This document shows positions 63,198-64,000 of a stretch of DNA of 64,000 bases, piece by piece. This DNA comes from Arbacia lixula (taxonomy: Eukaryota; Echinodermata; Echinoidea; Arbacioida; Arbaciidae), in NCBI GenBank assembly GCA_963669155.1, contig OZ022581.1, forward strand, positions 165,157 to 229,156, read 5' to 3'. How positions within the stretch are numbered: the stretch's first letter is position 1; each line of letters starts with the position of its first letter. Position numbers and translations under genes: made by a program. The notes below the pieces were generated by a model. The model saw only the letters and a program-made list of their open reading frames with translations, was not told where the DNA came from and did no database searches.

Positions 63198-64000
63198 ATG
63201 GATGCCCTGGATGAACACAGGTTTGTAATTTAATATAATTTATAGTTCACTTTCCATACTTGATGCTTTGTCAAAGATATGAAATCATAATTTAAAGCTA
63301 CTAAATTAAAGAGCTCGTAAGCAATCGGTTTGAGATCAGGTCTTTAAAAGTTTGTTGAATTGTTACCATATGATAATTACATTGTTTTAACATATTGAGG
63401 GCAATTGAAAGAATGAATGACTGAAAATTACAAACGTAGTAAGCATGCATGGCCCCTTGGCCAGATCATCATTAATTTTAGTCCCAATCATGATTAATTG
63501 AAGAATTCTTACGTATGCAATGCTTATTAATGTAGCAATTACACCTACGTATGAAAATCATGTATGTATTAATAGATAGTACCGTATACCTGATCATCTG
63601 GCTTTGGTGGTAATCAGAACTCGAGTTTATATCTTTATTTGATGTACTGTCTACTTTTAAATGAAATAACAATTGACTAGACTATTAAAGGTTATAAAAA
63701 AATATTCATGCTTAAAAATAAATGGTATTTTTAGCATCTGCGTGCCAGAAAAGTAAGAATACATGTACACTATATCTTTGGACTTTTATAGGACACGCAA
63801 CTATGTACATAGTAATTTAGACTATTTTGATTTAAAAGTAGATTCCCATGACTTCCAAGCATATTTGTGATACTTTATTTTCTTTTTAGGATTTCAGAGC
63901 TACATACTCTTCTTGTCCAAATGAAGGAAGGCGTAGGAAGGCAGGCCTACTTGTGTTCCTGTATGCTACAATTGGCATCAAACAACACATCAAGAGAGTA
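63198..64000 (+). CDS. Unidentified protein, 5' end only (partial gene)
   Basis: Exon 63110-63220 has a TTTCTTCAG acceptor and an ACACAG|gtttgt donor. Its ATG at 63198 starts MDALDEHR, which continues in frame through the acceptor TCTTTTTAG at 63889 into exon 63890-64000 (RISELHTLLVQMKEG, then YLCSCMLQLASNN) and off the window. I do not recognise the family. The coding call rests on in-frame splicing, a clean open frame and an amphipathic, helix-like composition. The non-coding exon ending at 60935 is the likely 5' exon. The alternative is that this is an inner exon pair with the true start upstream. Confidence 0.55.

Overview
This is eukaryotic DNA from an animal. It holds intron-rich genes with GT-AG junctions, and two conserved metazoan genes can be reconstructed exon by exon. 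The dense load of cut-and-paste transposons, AT-rich introns, frequent ACATGT-type words and a foldback element with satellite-like inverted ends suggest a marine invertebrate deuterostome, most likely an echinoderm such as a sea urchin. That assignment is inference; no species-diagnostic gene was seen.

Layout. (1) 1912-16543, minus strand: a complete 18-exon UBA2 gene, the catalytic subunit of the SUMO-activating enzyme (707 codons). Its introns carry minisatellites, triplet repeats and a 1.3 kb dispersed element. (2) 16.5-32.1 kb: an intergenic transposon island between two divergent genes. It is dominated by a 10.15 kb foldback transposon (17662-27813) with a perfect 9-bp target duplication and terminal inverted repeats made of about 24 and 20 copies of a 110-112 bp satellite unit. 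Inside it lie a smaller inverted repeat, a dead LINE reverse transcriptase and a dispersed element. A 0.4 kb MITE, a decayed Tc1 element and a Sleeping-Beauty-like non-autonomous element follow. (3) 32169-56652, plus strand: a complete 17-exon DHX35 (DEAH-box RNA helicase, 700 aa). Intron 15 (12.4 kb) hosts a second large element with two same-strand genes: a spliced SGNH-hydrolase/proline-repeat gene (711 aa) and a 5.4 kb open frame encoding a multidomain protein. That protein has N-terminal zinc clusters, a transposase-like core, an XPG/FEN-like nuclease region, a CXC cysteine-rich domain and an acidic tail, and it resembles Academ-superfamily DNA transposons. (4) 56.7-60.8 kb: the DHX35 3' region, a 905 bp pogo/Tigger-like element and long simple repeats. 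(5) 60.8-64.0 kb: the 5' end of another plus-strand gene that runs off the window.

How the parts relate. UBA2 (SUMO activation) and DHX35 (spliceosome-associated helicase) are housekeeping genes with no evident operon-like link. The most unusual material is the foldback element, the two-gene Academ-like element (whose frames overlap in a -1 relation), repeated partial duplications of DHX35 exons (exons 3, 10, 11 and the 3' end), and dispersed elements that spread perfect DR1-type AGGTCA repeats through introns of both genes. All exon coordinates were derived by hand from reading frame, splice consensus and remembered human orthologue sequence; no alignment was run.
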